DNA of 64,000 nucleotides, from contig NZ_JAVDQF010000001.1 of the NCBI RefSeq assembly GCF_031454135.1, positions 930,001 to 994,000 on the forward strand, read 5' to 3'. A program made the position numbers and the translations under genes. Position 1 is the first letter of the stretch. Every line of letters begins with the position of its first letter. This DNA is from Arthrobacter russicus (GTDB lineage Bacteria; Actinomycetota; Actinomycetes; Actinomycetales; Micrococcaceae). This document shows positions 1 through 8,613 of the stretch, piece by piece. The notes beneath the pieces are model-generated. The model ran no database searches and was not told the origin of the DNA. It saw only the letters and a program-made list of their open reading frames with translations.

Positions 1-3000
1 GATGTGCTCAGCGTCCAGGTCTCCACCGCATTCCCGCAGGCACTCAAGTACACCCAATCGGCTACCGGCAAGAGCCTGACCGGGGCCACCTCGGTGGCAT
101 CCTCGCTCACCATCAACGGAACCGATCAGCCGGTCCAGGTGACCGCCACGGAATCCGATCCGAAGACCATGTCCTACGTTTTGACGCCGGGCAACCTCAG
201 CGGTGTCTCGCTGGAGGCCAAGCTCGCGGTGGACGGCTCGGTGGTGACCTTTTCAGTCACCAAAATCACTGACACCGCGCAGAACCGGGTCAATAACCTG
301 CAGATCAAGAACCAGGATCTGGTCACGGTTTCCTCGACCGAGCCCGGAGCAACCGTCGCGTCGGCTGTGATCTCAGTGGACCGCGCGGTTTCCGGAGACA
401 CGATCACCCCGATCACCGCTGGCACTCCGGTCGATGCGGCGGCCAAGAAGGCGAATCTCTCGTTGGCCAGCACGGATCAGCTGGCCGCCGCCTTCGATAC
501 CAATTCGCTCTATGATTCGAACAGCCCGAATGCCAGTTCGGAAGGCGGCCGATTCTGGCGGCAAGCCGTCTCGGACGCCGCCGGCGGAGTCAAAATGGGC
601 GTTTCCTCCGGCGCTTGGCTCTACCGGGCTGCCGGTTCCAGCCAAACCGAGGAGCTGCCCTGGAGCAGGGTGGTGATCGGAGCCGATGCCAATGCCGACG
701 GCACCGTAGATTGGCAGGATGCCGCCATTGCCTACCGGAGCATCGAGCGGAAGCCCTTGGGCAGCGCCGATGTGAAGAACCGGGTGATCACGCATATCCC
801 GTTCAATTTCGCCAGCCAAGCCACCAATCCGTTCCTGCGCACCCTGGACAATGTGAAACGGATTGCCGCGGCAACCGACGGCTTGGGCCAGATGGCGCTC
901 CTGAAGGGCTACACCTCGGAAGGCCATGATTCGGCGAATTCCGACTTCGGCGGCAACTACAACGAGCGGGCCGGCGGCTTGGCCGATATGAACAGCCTGC
1001 TCAAAGACGGCGCAGCCTATGGTGCGACCTTCGGCGTGCACATCAATGCCACCGAAGTTTATCCGGAGGCGAATTCGTTCAACGAAAACATCACCAGGCA
1101 ACCGCTTCAGCGCAACTGGAACTGGTTGGACCAGGCCTACTTCATCAACCAGAACTGGGATATCGGCTCGGGGAGTTTGGAAAACCGGGTCAAGCAATTG
1201 CGCAGCGAAGCCGGACCGAACCTGACCATGACGTATGTGGACACTTACTACACCCCGGGTTGGGCCGCGTACCGGACCCAGAAGGCGCTCAATGACTCCG
1301 GGTTCAGCGTGACCTCGGAATGGTCGAACAGCTTGGCCACGAACACCACCTGGTCGCACTGGTCCGCCGATGAGAATTACGGCGGCAGCGGCAACAAGGG
1401 CATCAATTCGCAGATCCTGCGCTTCGTGGGCAACAGCACCAAAGACACCTGGAACCCGGACCCCCGGTTGGGCAATGCGCAGGTCAAGGAGTTCGAAGGC
1501 TGGACTGGCCAGAACGACTACAACGCCTTCAGCAAGAACATCTGGACCACCAACCTGCCCACCAAGTTCCTGCAGCAGCAGGAGATCACCAAATGGACCC
1601 CGGACCGGATCGACTTCACCGGCGGGCTCAGCGTCACGGGCAGCAACGCCGGCAACCGGGTGATCAGCCAGGACGGCAAAACCGTGCTGAACGGCAGCAA
1701 TTATCTGCTGCCCTGGTCCGCCGATCCAGCGCAGTTCGGACCGGGCGCCGCGAACGATCCGGGCCAGGAAAAGCTTTACCATTACAGCGCCAACGGCGGC
1801 ACGAGCACCTGGCAGCTCACCGGGGACTTCGCCAAAGCCAGCTCGCTGACCATGTACCGGCTCACCGACAACGGGCGGGAATCGCCGCTCGTGGTTCCGG
1901 TGGTCAACGGCTCGGTCAGCCTGGTGGCACTGCCGAACCAGCCGTATGTGTTGGTCCCGGTCCCGGCGACTACCACCGTACCGGCCGCGAACTACGGTGC
2001 GGGCACGCCGTTCCAGGACCCGGGCTTCAATGCCGGGAACCTGCAGGCGTGGAACCCCACCGGGGGCGCCTCGATTGAGCGGATGGACAAGGGCCAGCTC
2101 GTCGCCAAGCTGGGACCGCTCGGCTCCAGCATCTCGCAGCAGCTGGCGCCGCTGCAGGCCGGCACCTACTCGGTGAGCGCCTGGGTGGAGATCCAGCCTG
2201 GCCAGAAACGCCCGACGACGTTGAGCGTCACCGGAGTCGGAGCTGCGCCGGCCAGCGTGACCGTGGATCAGTCCGGTGCCCGGAACCAGGTCGGGGCGGA
2301 TGAGAAGCGGGACAGCTACTTCCAGCGGCTCCGGGTCTTGATCGATGCCAAAGCTGGCGACACTCCGCAGCTGGCCATCTCTGCGCCCCCAGGCGCAGCC
2401 AGTGTCCGGATCGACGACGTCCGCGCGGTGCGCACCGAGCGGGTGCCCAGCACCGGGGTGCTCTCGGAAGATTTCGAGAACACCGACCAGGGCTGGGGGC
2501 CGTTCGTCAAGGGCGACGCCGGTGGCGTCAACGATCCACGCACACATATCGCCAAACGCAATGAGCCGTACACCCAGGCCGGTTGGAACAACAAGACCAC
2601 CTCGGATGTGCTCGGCGGAGATTTCTCCTTGCACAGCCATCAGGAGAACGCGGGTCTGGTCTACCGGACCAGCAACTACACGGTGCCGATGCAGCCCGGC
2701 CGGCAGTACAAAGTGTCCTTCGACTACCAGGCCTCGGAAGCCGGCACCTACCAATGGGTCTCCGGTTACGACAACACCGGCCGGACGGTACAGACCAGCG
2801 CTACGCCAATCGGTGTGGCTACCCAGACGACCCGTTGGACGCAAACCATCAACGCGAGTTCCTGTGGTGCGAGCTGGGTCGGCTTGCGGAACGTCAATGC
2901 GGGCAAGGGTGAGTTCTCCCTGGACAACCTGCTGGTCGAAGACCTGGGCCCGTCCACCGAGACCCCGGCCTGCGCGTCCTTGGCCGTGGTTTCCGGCCAA

Positions 3001-4371
3001 GACGTGATCGAGCCTGGTGCCGTGAACCGGTTCACGAGCACCTTCACCAGCACCGAGTCGGCGCCGATCAGCAATCTGGCCGTCTCGCTTGGCCTGCCCG
3101 AAGGCTGGAAGGCCACCGCGAAAACCCCGGCGACCGCGGCGACTCTGCCGGCAAACGGCAGCCTACGGACCGACTGGGAGGTCGAGGTGCCGGCCAGCTC
3201 CGAGGGTGATTTCACGGTCACCTCGAAAGCCGACTACCGCACTACCGCAGACCCCATCGGGGACCGCACAACAACCGCCCAGGTCGACGTCAACACCTTG
3301 CCCGCCCCACCCAACAAGGACACCTACGCTTCGGACATGAAGTGGATCGGCACTCCGGCCAATGGCTGGGGACCGGTGGAACGGGACCAGGCGAATGGCG
3401 AGCAGGGCCAGGGCGACGGGCCGCCGTTGACCCTCGGCGGCAAGGTGTACACCAAAGGACTCGGTGCGCACGCCGCCTCGAACATCCGTTATTACGTCGG
3501 TTCCCAGTGCTCGGCGTTCACTGCGGTGATCGGCATCGACGACATCCAGAAGCCCCGCGGCCAAGCGGTTTTCTCGGTGGTCGGCGACGGCAGCACGTTG
3601 TACACCTCGCCGGTGATGAAAGGCGGTGCGGCCCCGGCAACCATTTCGGTGCCGCTCAACGGGGCGAAATACGTCGAGCTCAAGGCCGATGTGGTCGGCG
3701 GAAACAACGGGAATGCCTGGGCGGATTGGGCCGATGCGAAGTTCTTGTGCAGCGCGCCGGTGGCCCCGCTGAACTTGCAACCGGAGCTTTCAGTCGATCC
3801 GAGCACCCTGCTCCCCGGCACCGGGCTCACGGTGCGGGTAGCGGATCTGGCCCCGGGCAGCGAACTGAAAACCGAGCTGCGCTCCGATCCGGTGGATCTG
3901 GGCAGCGCCACCGCGGGTCCGGACGGCGTGGCCAGCTTGCCGGTGACCATACCGCTGGGCACCGCCGTAGGCGAGCACCGGATCGTGGTCAGCGGCACTG
4001 ACAAGAACGGCCTCGCAGCAACCGGGGCGCGGTCGGTGAAAGTCATCGCGGCACCCACCGGCAGCGATGCGGCCGGCACCAGCAATACCGCAGGCAACAG
4101 CAGCGGAAGCAGCAATGGCACTTCCGGCGCCGGTGCCAACGGTGCCGGAACCAACGGAATTGGAAACAGTGACGCTGGAACCAATGGCGCCGGGACGGCG
4201 GGCAGCAACGGCAATACCGTGGCCGAGATCAAGTCCGGAGCCGATCCGGCCGGCGGCGAATTGGCGCTGACCGGCGTCGGCGCCTGGCTGGCGCCTCTGG
4301 GCGTGGCCCTGCTGCTCGTACTCAGCGGCGTGGCCGCTCTGGCGGTCCGCCAGCATCGCGGCCGCCCGTGA
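1..4371 (+). CDS. GH101 endo-alpha-N-acetylgalactosaminidase, wall-anchored (5' partial)
   Basis: Reading frame is open from base 1, so the N-terminus (signal peptide) lies outside the window. GH101 enzymes release Gal-beta-1,3-GalNAc from Ser/Thr of mucin-type glycoproteins. The catalytic barrel is at about codons 230-530. Asp414 in YVDTYY and Glu440 in TSEWS fit the family nucleophile and acid/base. Then come two galactose-binding-like modules (about 670-985), a NEW3 domain (about 1000-1090), an NPCBM module (about 1107-1250) and an Ig-like segment. A Gly/Asn/Ser/Thr-rich linker is followed by LALTG (about codon 1421), a hydrophobic helix and a basic RQHRGRP tail: a sortase signal of the LAxTG type. 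The protein is therefore predicted to be wall-anchored. A rho-independent terminator follows. The specific linkage cleaved is inferred from family; the fold assignment is strong. Confidence 0.9.
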   Translation, partial: DVLSVQVSTAFPQALKYTQSATGKSLTGATSVASSLTINGTDQPVQVTATESDPKTMSYVLTPGNLSGVSLEAKLAVDGSVVTFSVTKITDTAQNRVNNLQIKNQDLVTVSSTEPGATVASAVISVDRAVSGDTITPITAGTPVDAAAKKANLSLASTDQLAAAFDTNSLYDSNSPNASSEGGRFWRQAVSDAAGGVKMGVSSGAWLYRAAGSSQTEELPWSRVVIGADANADGTVDWQDAAIAYRSIERKPLGSADVKNRVITHIPFNFASQATNPFLRTLDNVKRIAAATDGLGQMALLKGYTSEGHDSANSDFGGNYNERAGGLADMNSLLKDGAAYGATFGVHINATEVYPEANSFNENITRQPLQRNWNWLDQAYFINQNWDIGSGSLENRVKQLRSEAGPNLTMTYVDTYYTPGWAAYRTQKALNDSGFSVTSEWSNSLATNTTWSHWSADENYGGSGNKGINSQILRFVGNSTKDTWNPDPRLGNAQVKEFEGWTGQNDYNAFSKNIWTTNLPTKFLQQQEITKWTPDRIDFTGGLSVTGSNAGNRVISQDGKTVLNGSNYLLPWSADPAQFGPGAANDPGQEKLYHYSANGGTSTWQLTGDFAKASSLTMYRLTDNGRESPLVVPVVNGSVSLVALPNQPYVLVPVPATTTVPAANYGAGTPFQDPGFNAGNLQAWNPTGGASIERMDKGQLVAKLGPLGSSISQQLAPLQAGTYSVSAWVEIQPGQKRPTTLSVTGVGAAPASVTVDQSGARNQVGADEKRDSYFQRLRVLIDAKAGDTPQLAISAPPGAASVRIDDVRAVRTERVPSTGVLSEDFENTDQGWGPFVKGDAGGVNDPRTHIAKRNEPYTQAGWNNKTTSDVLGGDFSLHSHQENAGLVYRTSNYTVPMQPGRQYKVSFDYQASEAGTYQWVSGYDNTGRTVQTSATPIGVATQTTRWTQTINASSCGASWVGLRNVNAGKGEFSLDNLLVEDLGPSTETPACASLAVVSGQDVIEPGAVNRFTSTFTSTESAPISNLAVSLGLPEGWKATAKTPATAATLPANGSLRTDWEVEVPASSEGDFTVTSKADYRTTADPIGDRTTTAQVDVNTLPAPPNKDTYASDMKWIGTPANGWGPVERDQANGEQGQGDGPPLTLGGKVYTKGLGAHAASNIRYYVGSQCSAFTAVIGIDDIQKPRGQAVFSVVGDGSTLYTSPVMKGGAAPATISVPLNGAKYVELKADVVGGNNGNAWADWADAKFLCSAPVAPLNLQPELSVDPSTLLPGTGLTVRVADLAPGSELKTELRSDPVDLGSATAGPDGVASLPVTIPLGTAVGEHRIVVSGTDKNGLAATGARSVKVIAAPTGSDAAGTSNTAGNSSGSSNGTSGAGANGAGTNGIGNSDAGTNGAGTAGSNGNTVAEIKSGADPAGGELALTGVGAWLAPLGVALLLVLSGVAALAVRQHRGRP

Positions 4372-4395
4372 TCGGTTGACGCACTGAGCATGCTC

Positions 4396-4431
4396 AAGGC
4401 GGCGCAGTCCCTTCCGGGCTGCGCCGCTTTT
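4396..4431 (+). terminator. Rho-independent terminator after the GH101 gene
   Basis: Nine-base perfect stem (gcggcgcag at 4399-4407 with ctgcgccgc at 4419-4427), 11-nt loop, followed by TTTT. It lies 25-60 bp after the GH101 stop and before the TetR gene. Confidence 0.85.
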
Positions 4432-4485
4432 CGCGTCGGGTGCCGCGGTTGGCTGCCGGAGGCGGAGACTCCCTAGGATGGTGGC

Positions 4486-4884
4486 ATGGCACGGCCCAGG
4501 AAACTCGACCACGACGCGACGCTCGATGCCATTGTCGACGAATTCTGGGGCAGCAGCTACGCCGCGACGTCCACCGAAGACCTCTGTGCCCGCACCGGAC
4601 TGTCCCGGAGCAGCCTCTACAACGCCTTCCCGAGCAAGCCGGCAAGCTATCGGCTGGCTCTGGCCCGCTATGGCGACGCCAAAGCGGCGCAGCGGCAGCA
4701 CTATGCGCAGCTGCCGGGCACCGGCCGCGACGTGCTGCGGCATCTGATGTCCGAGGTCGTCGCGGAACAACAAGGCCAAAGCGATCGCCGGTCCTGCCTG
4801 GTAGTGAACGCCTGCGTGGAACTGGTCGCCGCGGACCCGGCCGAATCGGCCCGGGTGATCAGCACGGTGCTGGCTCTGGTTTAA
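4486..4884 (+). CDS. TetR-family regulator, C-terminally truncated
   Basis: N-terminal TetR helix-turn-helix is intact (TSTEDLCARTGLSRSSLYNAF, split here only by description, residues about 27-47), preceded by the usual MARPRKLDHDATLDA start. The protein is 132 aa while relatives are near 190 aa. It ends in a TAA that overlaps the convergent hutI stop by 3 bp. The last ligand-binding helices (about 60 residues) are missing, and no continuation is seen in other frames because hutI coding sequence begins there. It may bind DNA but is unlikely to respond to ligand normally; treat as a probable decaying gene. Start chosen at ATG 4486 from family N-terminus. Confidence 0.7.
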   Translation: MARPRKLDHDATLDAIVDEFWGSSYAATSTEDLCARTGLSRSSLYNAFPSKPASYRLALARYGDAKAAQRQHYAQLPGTGRDVLRHLMSEVVAEQQGQSDRRSCLVVNACVELVAADPAESARVISTVLALV

Positions 4885-6161
4885 GCCCCCGCAGCCGCCG
4901 CGCGGCCGCCGACGACTTGCCGGCCGGCCCGCCAGACCGCTCTGGTCAACGGCACCCCCGGCCGGTAGGCCAGGTGGGTCGCACTGGGTGCCGCCAACAG
5001 CTGCAGATCGGCCCGGTGCCCGACCGCGATCGAGCCGACCGCGCGGTGCCCGTCGAGGTCTTCACCCACATGCCGCCGCAAGGCCAATGCGCCGCCCCAA
5101 GTAGCCGCCCGGACCGCTTCATGCACGCTGAGCCCCATCTGGAGCACCGCCGTGGTCACGCAATACGGCATCGAGGTGGTGAACGAGGTGCCCGGATTGC
5201 AGTTCGCGGCGAGCGCCACCGGAACGCCGGCGTCCAACAACCTCCGGGCCGGCGCGAGCGGTTGCCGGGTGGACAAATCGCAGGCCGGCAAGCAGGTGGC
5301 CACGGTGCCCAACCCCGTTCCCGGGAGCTCTCCGGCCGGCGCACCCGCACCCCAGGTCCCAGCGAGCGCAGCGACGTCGCCGTCCTCGAGGTAATTGAGA
5401 TGGTCCACGCTGGCCGCGCCGAACTCCACGGCGAGCCGCACCCCGGGCCCCGGCCCGAGCTGGTTGCCGTGCACCCGCAAGCCCAGGCCGGCCGCTTGGC
5501 ATGCGGCCAGCACCCTGCGGGATTGCGCCTCGTCGAAGGCTCCGCGTTCGCAGAACACATCGGCCCAGGAGACCCAGGGCCGGACTGCCGCGAGCATCGG
5601 GCCGCAGACCAAGTCGGTGTACTCATCCGCGTCCCAACCCGCAGGTACCAGATGCGCACCCAGGAAGGTCACTTCATCGGCGACCCGGGCCGCAATCCGG
5701 GCGCTCCGCCGTTCGTGCTCGACGTCGAGCCCGTAACCGGTCTTCGACTCCAGATAGGTGGTGCCCTGGGAAACCGCTTCGACGACCCGTTGCCGGGCCA
5801 GGGATTCGAGCTGCGCATCGGAGCTCTCCCGGGTCGCCCCGACGGTGACCGCTATGCCGCCGGCGGCATAGCTCTGGCCTGACATCCGGGCTTCGAACTC
5901 CGCGGTCCGGTCTCCGCCGAACACCAGATGATTGTGCGAGTCGACCCAACCGGGCAGCACCGCCTGGCCGGCCGCATCGGTGACCGCATCGGCCGCGGGC
6001 GCCTGGGCCGCTGGTCCGATCCAACTGATCCGCTCGCCTTCCAGGACCAGTGCGGCGTCCCGGAGCACCCGGTGCTCCGGATCTTGGGTCATCAATTCGC
6101 CGATATTGGTGATCAGTTCACTGGTCTTAATTGGTTCACTGGGCATGGCATCTCCGGTCAT
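4881..6161 (-). CDS. hutI: Imidazolonepropionase
   Basis: Third step of histidine degradation: hydrolyses imidazolone-5-propionate to N-formimidoyl-L-glutamate in the cytoplasm. Amidohydrolase-superfamily metal motif HNHLVFGGDR, the mid-protein HGNQLGPG metal ligand, DHLNYL, and the C-terminal NCNPGTSFTTSMPY signature are all present in 426 aa, the normal length. Start ATG at 6159-6161 overlaps the hutF stop as TGATG, indicating translational coupling; an in-frame ATG 15 bp later is possible. Last gene of the leftward hutU-M20-hutF-hutI operon. Its 3' end overlaps the stop of the truncated TetR gene. Confidence 0.95.
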   Translation of the reverse strand: MTGDAMPSEPIKTSELITNIGELMTQDPEHRVLRDAALVLEGERISWIGPAAQAPAADAVTDAAGQAVLPGWVDSHNHLVFGGDRTAEFEARMSGQSYAAGGIAVTVGATRESSDAQLESLARQRVVEAVSQGTTYLESKTGYGLDVEHERRSARIAARVADEVTFLGAHLVPAGWDADEYTDLVCGPMLAAVRPWVSWADVFCERGAFDEAQSRRVLAACQAAGLGLRVHGNQLGPGPGVRLAVEFGAASVDHLNYLEDGDVAALAGTWGAGAPAGELPGTGLGTVATCLPACDLSTRQPLAPARRLLDAGVPVALAANCNPGTSFTTSMPYCVTTAVLQMGLSVHEAVRAATWGGALALRRHVGEDLDGHRAVGSIAVGHRADLQLLAAPSATHLAYRPGVPLTRAVWRAGRQVVGGRAAAAGA

Positions 6162-7360
6162 CAGAGTACTTCGAGTTCCGCGAACGCTTCGGACAGCAAT
6201 TTCGCCGGATCGCCGAGCTCGGCGTGCAGCCCGGCGGCCGCGATCTCCCGGCCGGAGACCTGCACGCTGAGCACGTCGGCAGCGGTCGCGGTCATCGGCA
6301 ACTGGTCGCCGGCCGATCCGACGGTCCGCACCGAATCCAGGTCCAGTTCGACCCGGTCCCCGTACTCCGGCAGGCCCAGGCTGCGCAGACCGCCGTCGTG
6401 CGCGAACCCGAGCAATTGCTCCGGGCCGAATCGGCCGCGGATTCCGCTGCGCAGCCGCTCGCCGTATTCCAGCGAGCGCATTTCCAGCCAGGGATCGACG
6501 ACGGCGTGCTGGTCGCTGCCCAGTGCCAGCTGCACCCCCGCAGCCAGGAGTTCGTGCGCCGGGCCGATCCCGTCGGCCAAATCGGCCTCCGTAGTCGGGC
6601 AGAAGACCGCAGTGGCCCGGGCCGCGCCGAGCAAGCCGATGTCCTCGGCACTCAGGTGGGTGGCATGCACCGCGGAGAGCCGGGAGCCGAGCAACCCCGA
6701 GTCGGCCAGCAATCCGGTGGGCGTCATTCCGGTAGCCGCCAGGCAATCGGCATTTTCCCTGGGTTGCTCGGACAGGTGGATGTGCAAGGCCAGTTCAGGA
6801 TCCAATTCCGCGGCGATGATCCGCAGCTGCTCCGGCGGCACGGCACGCACCGAGTGGATCGCGGCGGCCACCTGGACCTGCTCCGGATCGAACTCCCCGG
6901 CCACCGCGGCGCGCAGCGCGGCGAGCCGCGCCAGCCAGCTTGCGGCATCGCCGTCGCTGAATCGCCGCTGGGTCGGATTGGCCGGGATCCGGCCGTCCCG
7001 GCGTTGCAGGTCGAAGCCGCCGTCGAGGTAGCAGGTGTCCAGCAGCACCAGCCGGATGCCGGCCTTCCGGGCGGCCCGGGCCAGCGCGAACTCCATCTCG
7101 TGCTGCGGATACCGCGAACCATCCGGCCGATGGTGCAGGTAGTGGAATTCGCCCACCGCGGTGTACCCGGCAACCACCATTTCCGCGTACACCGCGGTGG
7201 CCAGCTGCTCGTAGAGCTCCGGAGTCAGCCGATCGGCTGCGCCGTACATCTGGTCCCGCCAACTCCAGAAATTTCCGGATCCGGCATGCGTGCGGCCGCG
7301 CAGCACCCGGTGGAAAGCGTGCGAATGCGCGTTGACCGCGGCCGGGAAAACGGCCGTCAC
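6161..7360 (-). CDS. hutF: Formimidoylglutamate deiminase, short N-terminus
   Basis: Converts N-formimidoyl-L-glutamate to N-formyl-L-glutamate and ammonia (five-step hut pathway). Amidohydrolase motif NAHSHAFHR is at residues about 9-17. Other conserved parts are the RDQMY segment, HIHLSEQP, HATHLS and LGSDQHAVVDPWLEMR. The GTG start at 7358-7360 overlaps the upstream stop as GTGA. The HxH motif normally follows some 50 residues of an N-terminal strand-rich segment; here it is almost at the start, so the protein (399 aa) looks about 50 residues short of typical HutF. No in-frame upstream start exists inside the M20 gene. Either the lineage has a naturally short form or the N-terminus was lost. 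Confidence 0.88.
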   Translation of the reverse strand: MTAVFPAAVNAHSHAFHRVLRGRTHAGSGNFWSWRDQMYGAADRLTPELYEQLATAVYAEMVVAGYTAVGEFHYLHHRPDGSRYPQHEMEFALARAARKAGIRLVLLDTCYLDGGFDLQRRDGRIPANPTQRRFSDGDAASWLARLAALRAAVAGEFDPEQVQVAAAIHSVRAVPPEQLRIIAAELDPELALHIHLSEQPRENADCLAATGMTPTGLLADSGLLGSRLSAVHATHLSAEDIGLLGAARATAVFCPTTEADLADGIGPAHELLAAGVQLALGSDQHAVVDPWLEMRSLEYGERLRSGIRGRFGPEQLLGFAHDGGLRSLGLPEYGDRVELDLDSVRTVGSAGDQLPMTATAADVLSVQVSGREIAAAGLHAELGDPAKLLSEAFAELEVL

Positions 7361-8613
7361 AGCAAGCCCTCCAGGACATCGGCCAGCGCCGTGGCGGCGT
7401 AATCTGCGTCGGCTTCCTCGACCTGTTCCTGCGGCGAATGCGAAATTCCAGTGGGGTTCCGGATGAAAAGCATCCCGGACGGTACCACCGAAGCCAGGAT
7501 TCCGGCGTCATGCCCGGCACCGGTGTCCAGCACCGGGGCGCCCGGCAATAGCGCCTGCAACCGCCGCTGCAGACCCATGTCGAAACCGACCGTCGGGCTC
7601 AGCGACTCTTCGGCGAGGCTCACCGTGCAGCCTTCGTTGGCCGCCGCGATCTGGGCCTGGCCGTGGATCTTCTGCACGATCGCAGCAGTGACCGCGTCGT
7701 CCGGATGCCGGACGTCCAACCAGAGCTCCACCTTCGATGCGATCACATTCGTGCCACCGGGAATCGGCAGGATCCGGCCGACCGTGGCCCGGGCCCCGTC
7801 CCGGGCCGCAGCGGTCTTCTGCACAGCCAGGATGATCTGCGCCGCAGCCACCAGTGGATCGGCCCGGTCCGCCATCAGCGTGGTGCCGGCGTGGTTTCCC
7901 TGGCCGGAGATGCTGAATTTCCAACGTCCGTGGCCCAGGATCGCACCGCCCACGGCAACCGGGAAGCCGGTTCCGGCAGCTCCCCCACTGATCGGGTCCG
8001 CATCGATCAGGCCGCGGCCCTGTTCCACGTGGAGTTCGACGAACTGCCCGATCCGGGACAGCGCCTCCGGATCGGCGCCCAGGCCCCGGGGATCCACGCC
8101 GTTGCGGGCAGACAGTTCGGCATAGCTGTTGCCTTCCGCGTCCTTGAGATTGCGGGCCTTGTCCGCGTCGATCGCCCCGGTCAACAAGCGCGAGCCCAGA
8201 CAAGCGATGCCGAACCTTGAGCCTTCTTCCTCGGGGAAAACCGTCACCGCAAGCGATCGGCGGCCCTGGCCGGCGGTCACGCCGCGGGCTTTGAGCACAT
8301 CGACCGCGGCCAATGCGGCGGCCACGCCCAACGGCCCGTCGAAGGCTCCGCCGCCGGGGACCGAGTCGAGGTGGCTTCCGGTGACCAACGAATCCTGTGC
8401 CTCTGGCCCCCACCAGGCCCACAACACGCCATTGCGGTCGGTGCGGACCTCGAGCCCGCGCCGTTGCGCTTCGTCCCGGAACCAACTGCGCAGGTCCAGT
8501 TCGGCGGTCGAATAGACCGGGCGGCTGTAACCGCCCCGGGCCGCATCCCGGCCGACGTCGGAAATCGAGCCGAGCAACGAGCTGACCGTTGCCGGGCGCT
8601 CGGTGGAACTCAT
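7357..8613 (-). CDS. M20-family amidohydrolase (allantoate/N-carbamoyl amino acid hydrolase type), hut-associated
   Basis: 418 aa di-metal hydrolase of the HyuC/allantoate amidohydrolase group. Visible metal motifs: [12 protein letters not shown], the FPEEEGSRF catalytic Glu pair, GNHAGTT dimerisation-domain loop, GAGHDA and [12 protein letters not shown]. It sits between hutU and hutF with 4-bp overlaps on both sides (ATGA and GTGA), so it is made with the pathway. The five-step route made by HutF needs an N-formylglutamate amidohydrolase (HutG), and no HutG is in the window. I infer this enzyme performs that deformylation. Known of the family: cleavage of N-carbamoyl/ureido and formamido-like bonds. 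The specific substrate is not shown by sequence. Confidence 0.85.
   Translation of the reverse strand: MSSTERPATVSSLLGSISDVGRDAARGGYSRPVYSTAELDLRSWFRDEAQRRGLEVRTDRNGVLWAWWGPEAQDSLVTGSHLDSVPGGGAFDGPLGVAAALAAVDVLKARGVTAGQGRRSLAVTVFPEEEGSRFGIACLGSRLLTGAIDADKARNLKDAEGNSYAELSARNGVDPRGLGADPEALSRIGQFVELHVEQGRGLIDADPISGGAAGTGFPVAVGGAILGHGRWKFSISGQGNHAGTTLMADRADPLVAAAQIILAVQKTAAARDGARATVGRILPIPGGTNVIASKVELWLDVRHPDDAVTAAIVQKIHGQAQIAAANEGCTVSLAEESLSPTVGFDMGLQRRLQALLPGAPVLDTGAGHDAGILASVVPSGMLFIRNPTGISHSPQEQVEEADADYAATALADVLEGLL

Noticed and set aside
373-3000. Long open frame of about 875 codons antisense to the GH101 gene
   Set aside because: Composition is Arg/Val/Gly-rich, no domain is recognised, and it lies wholly opposite a well-supported GH101 gene; a high-GC shadow frame.
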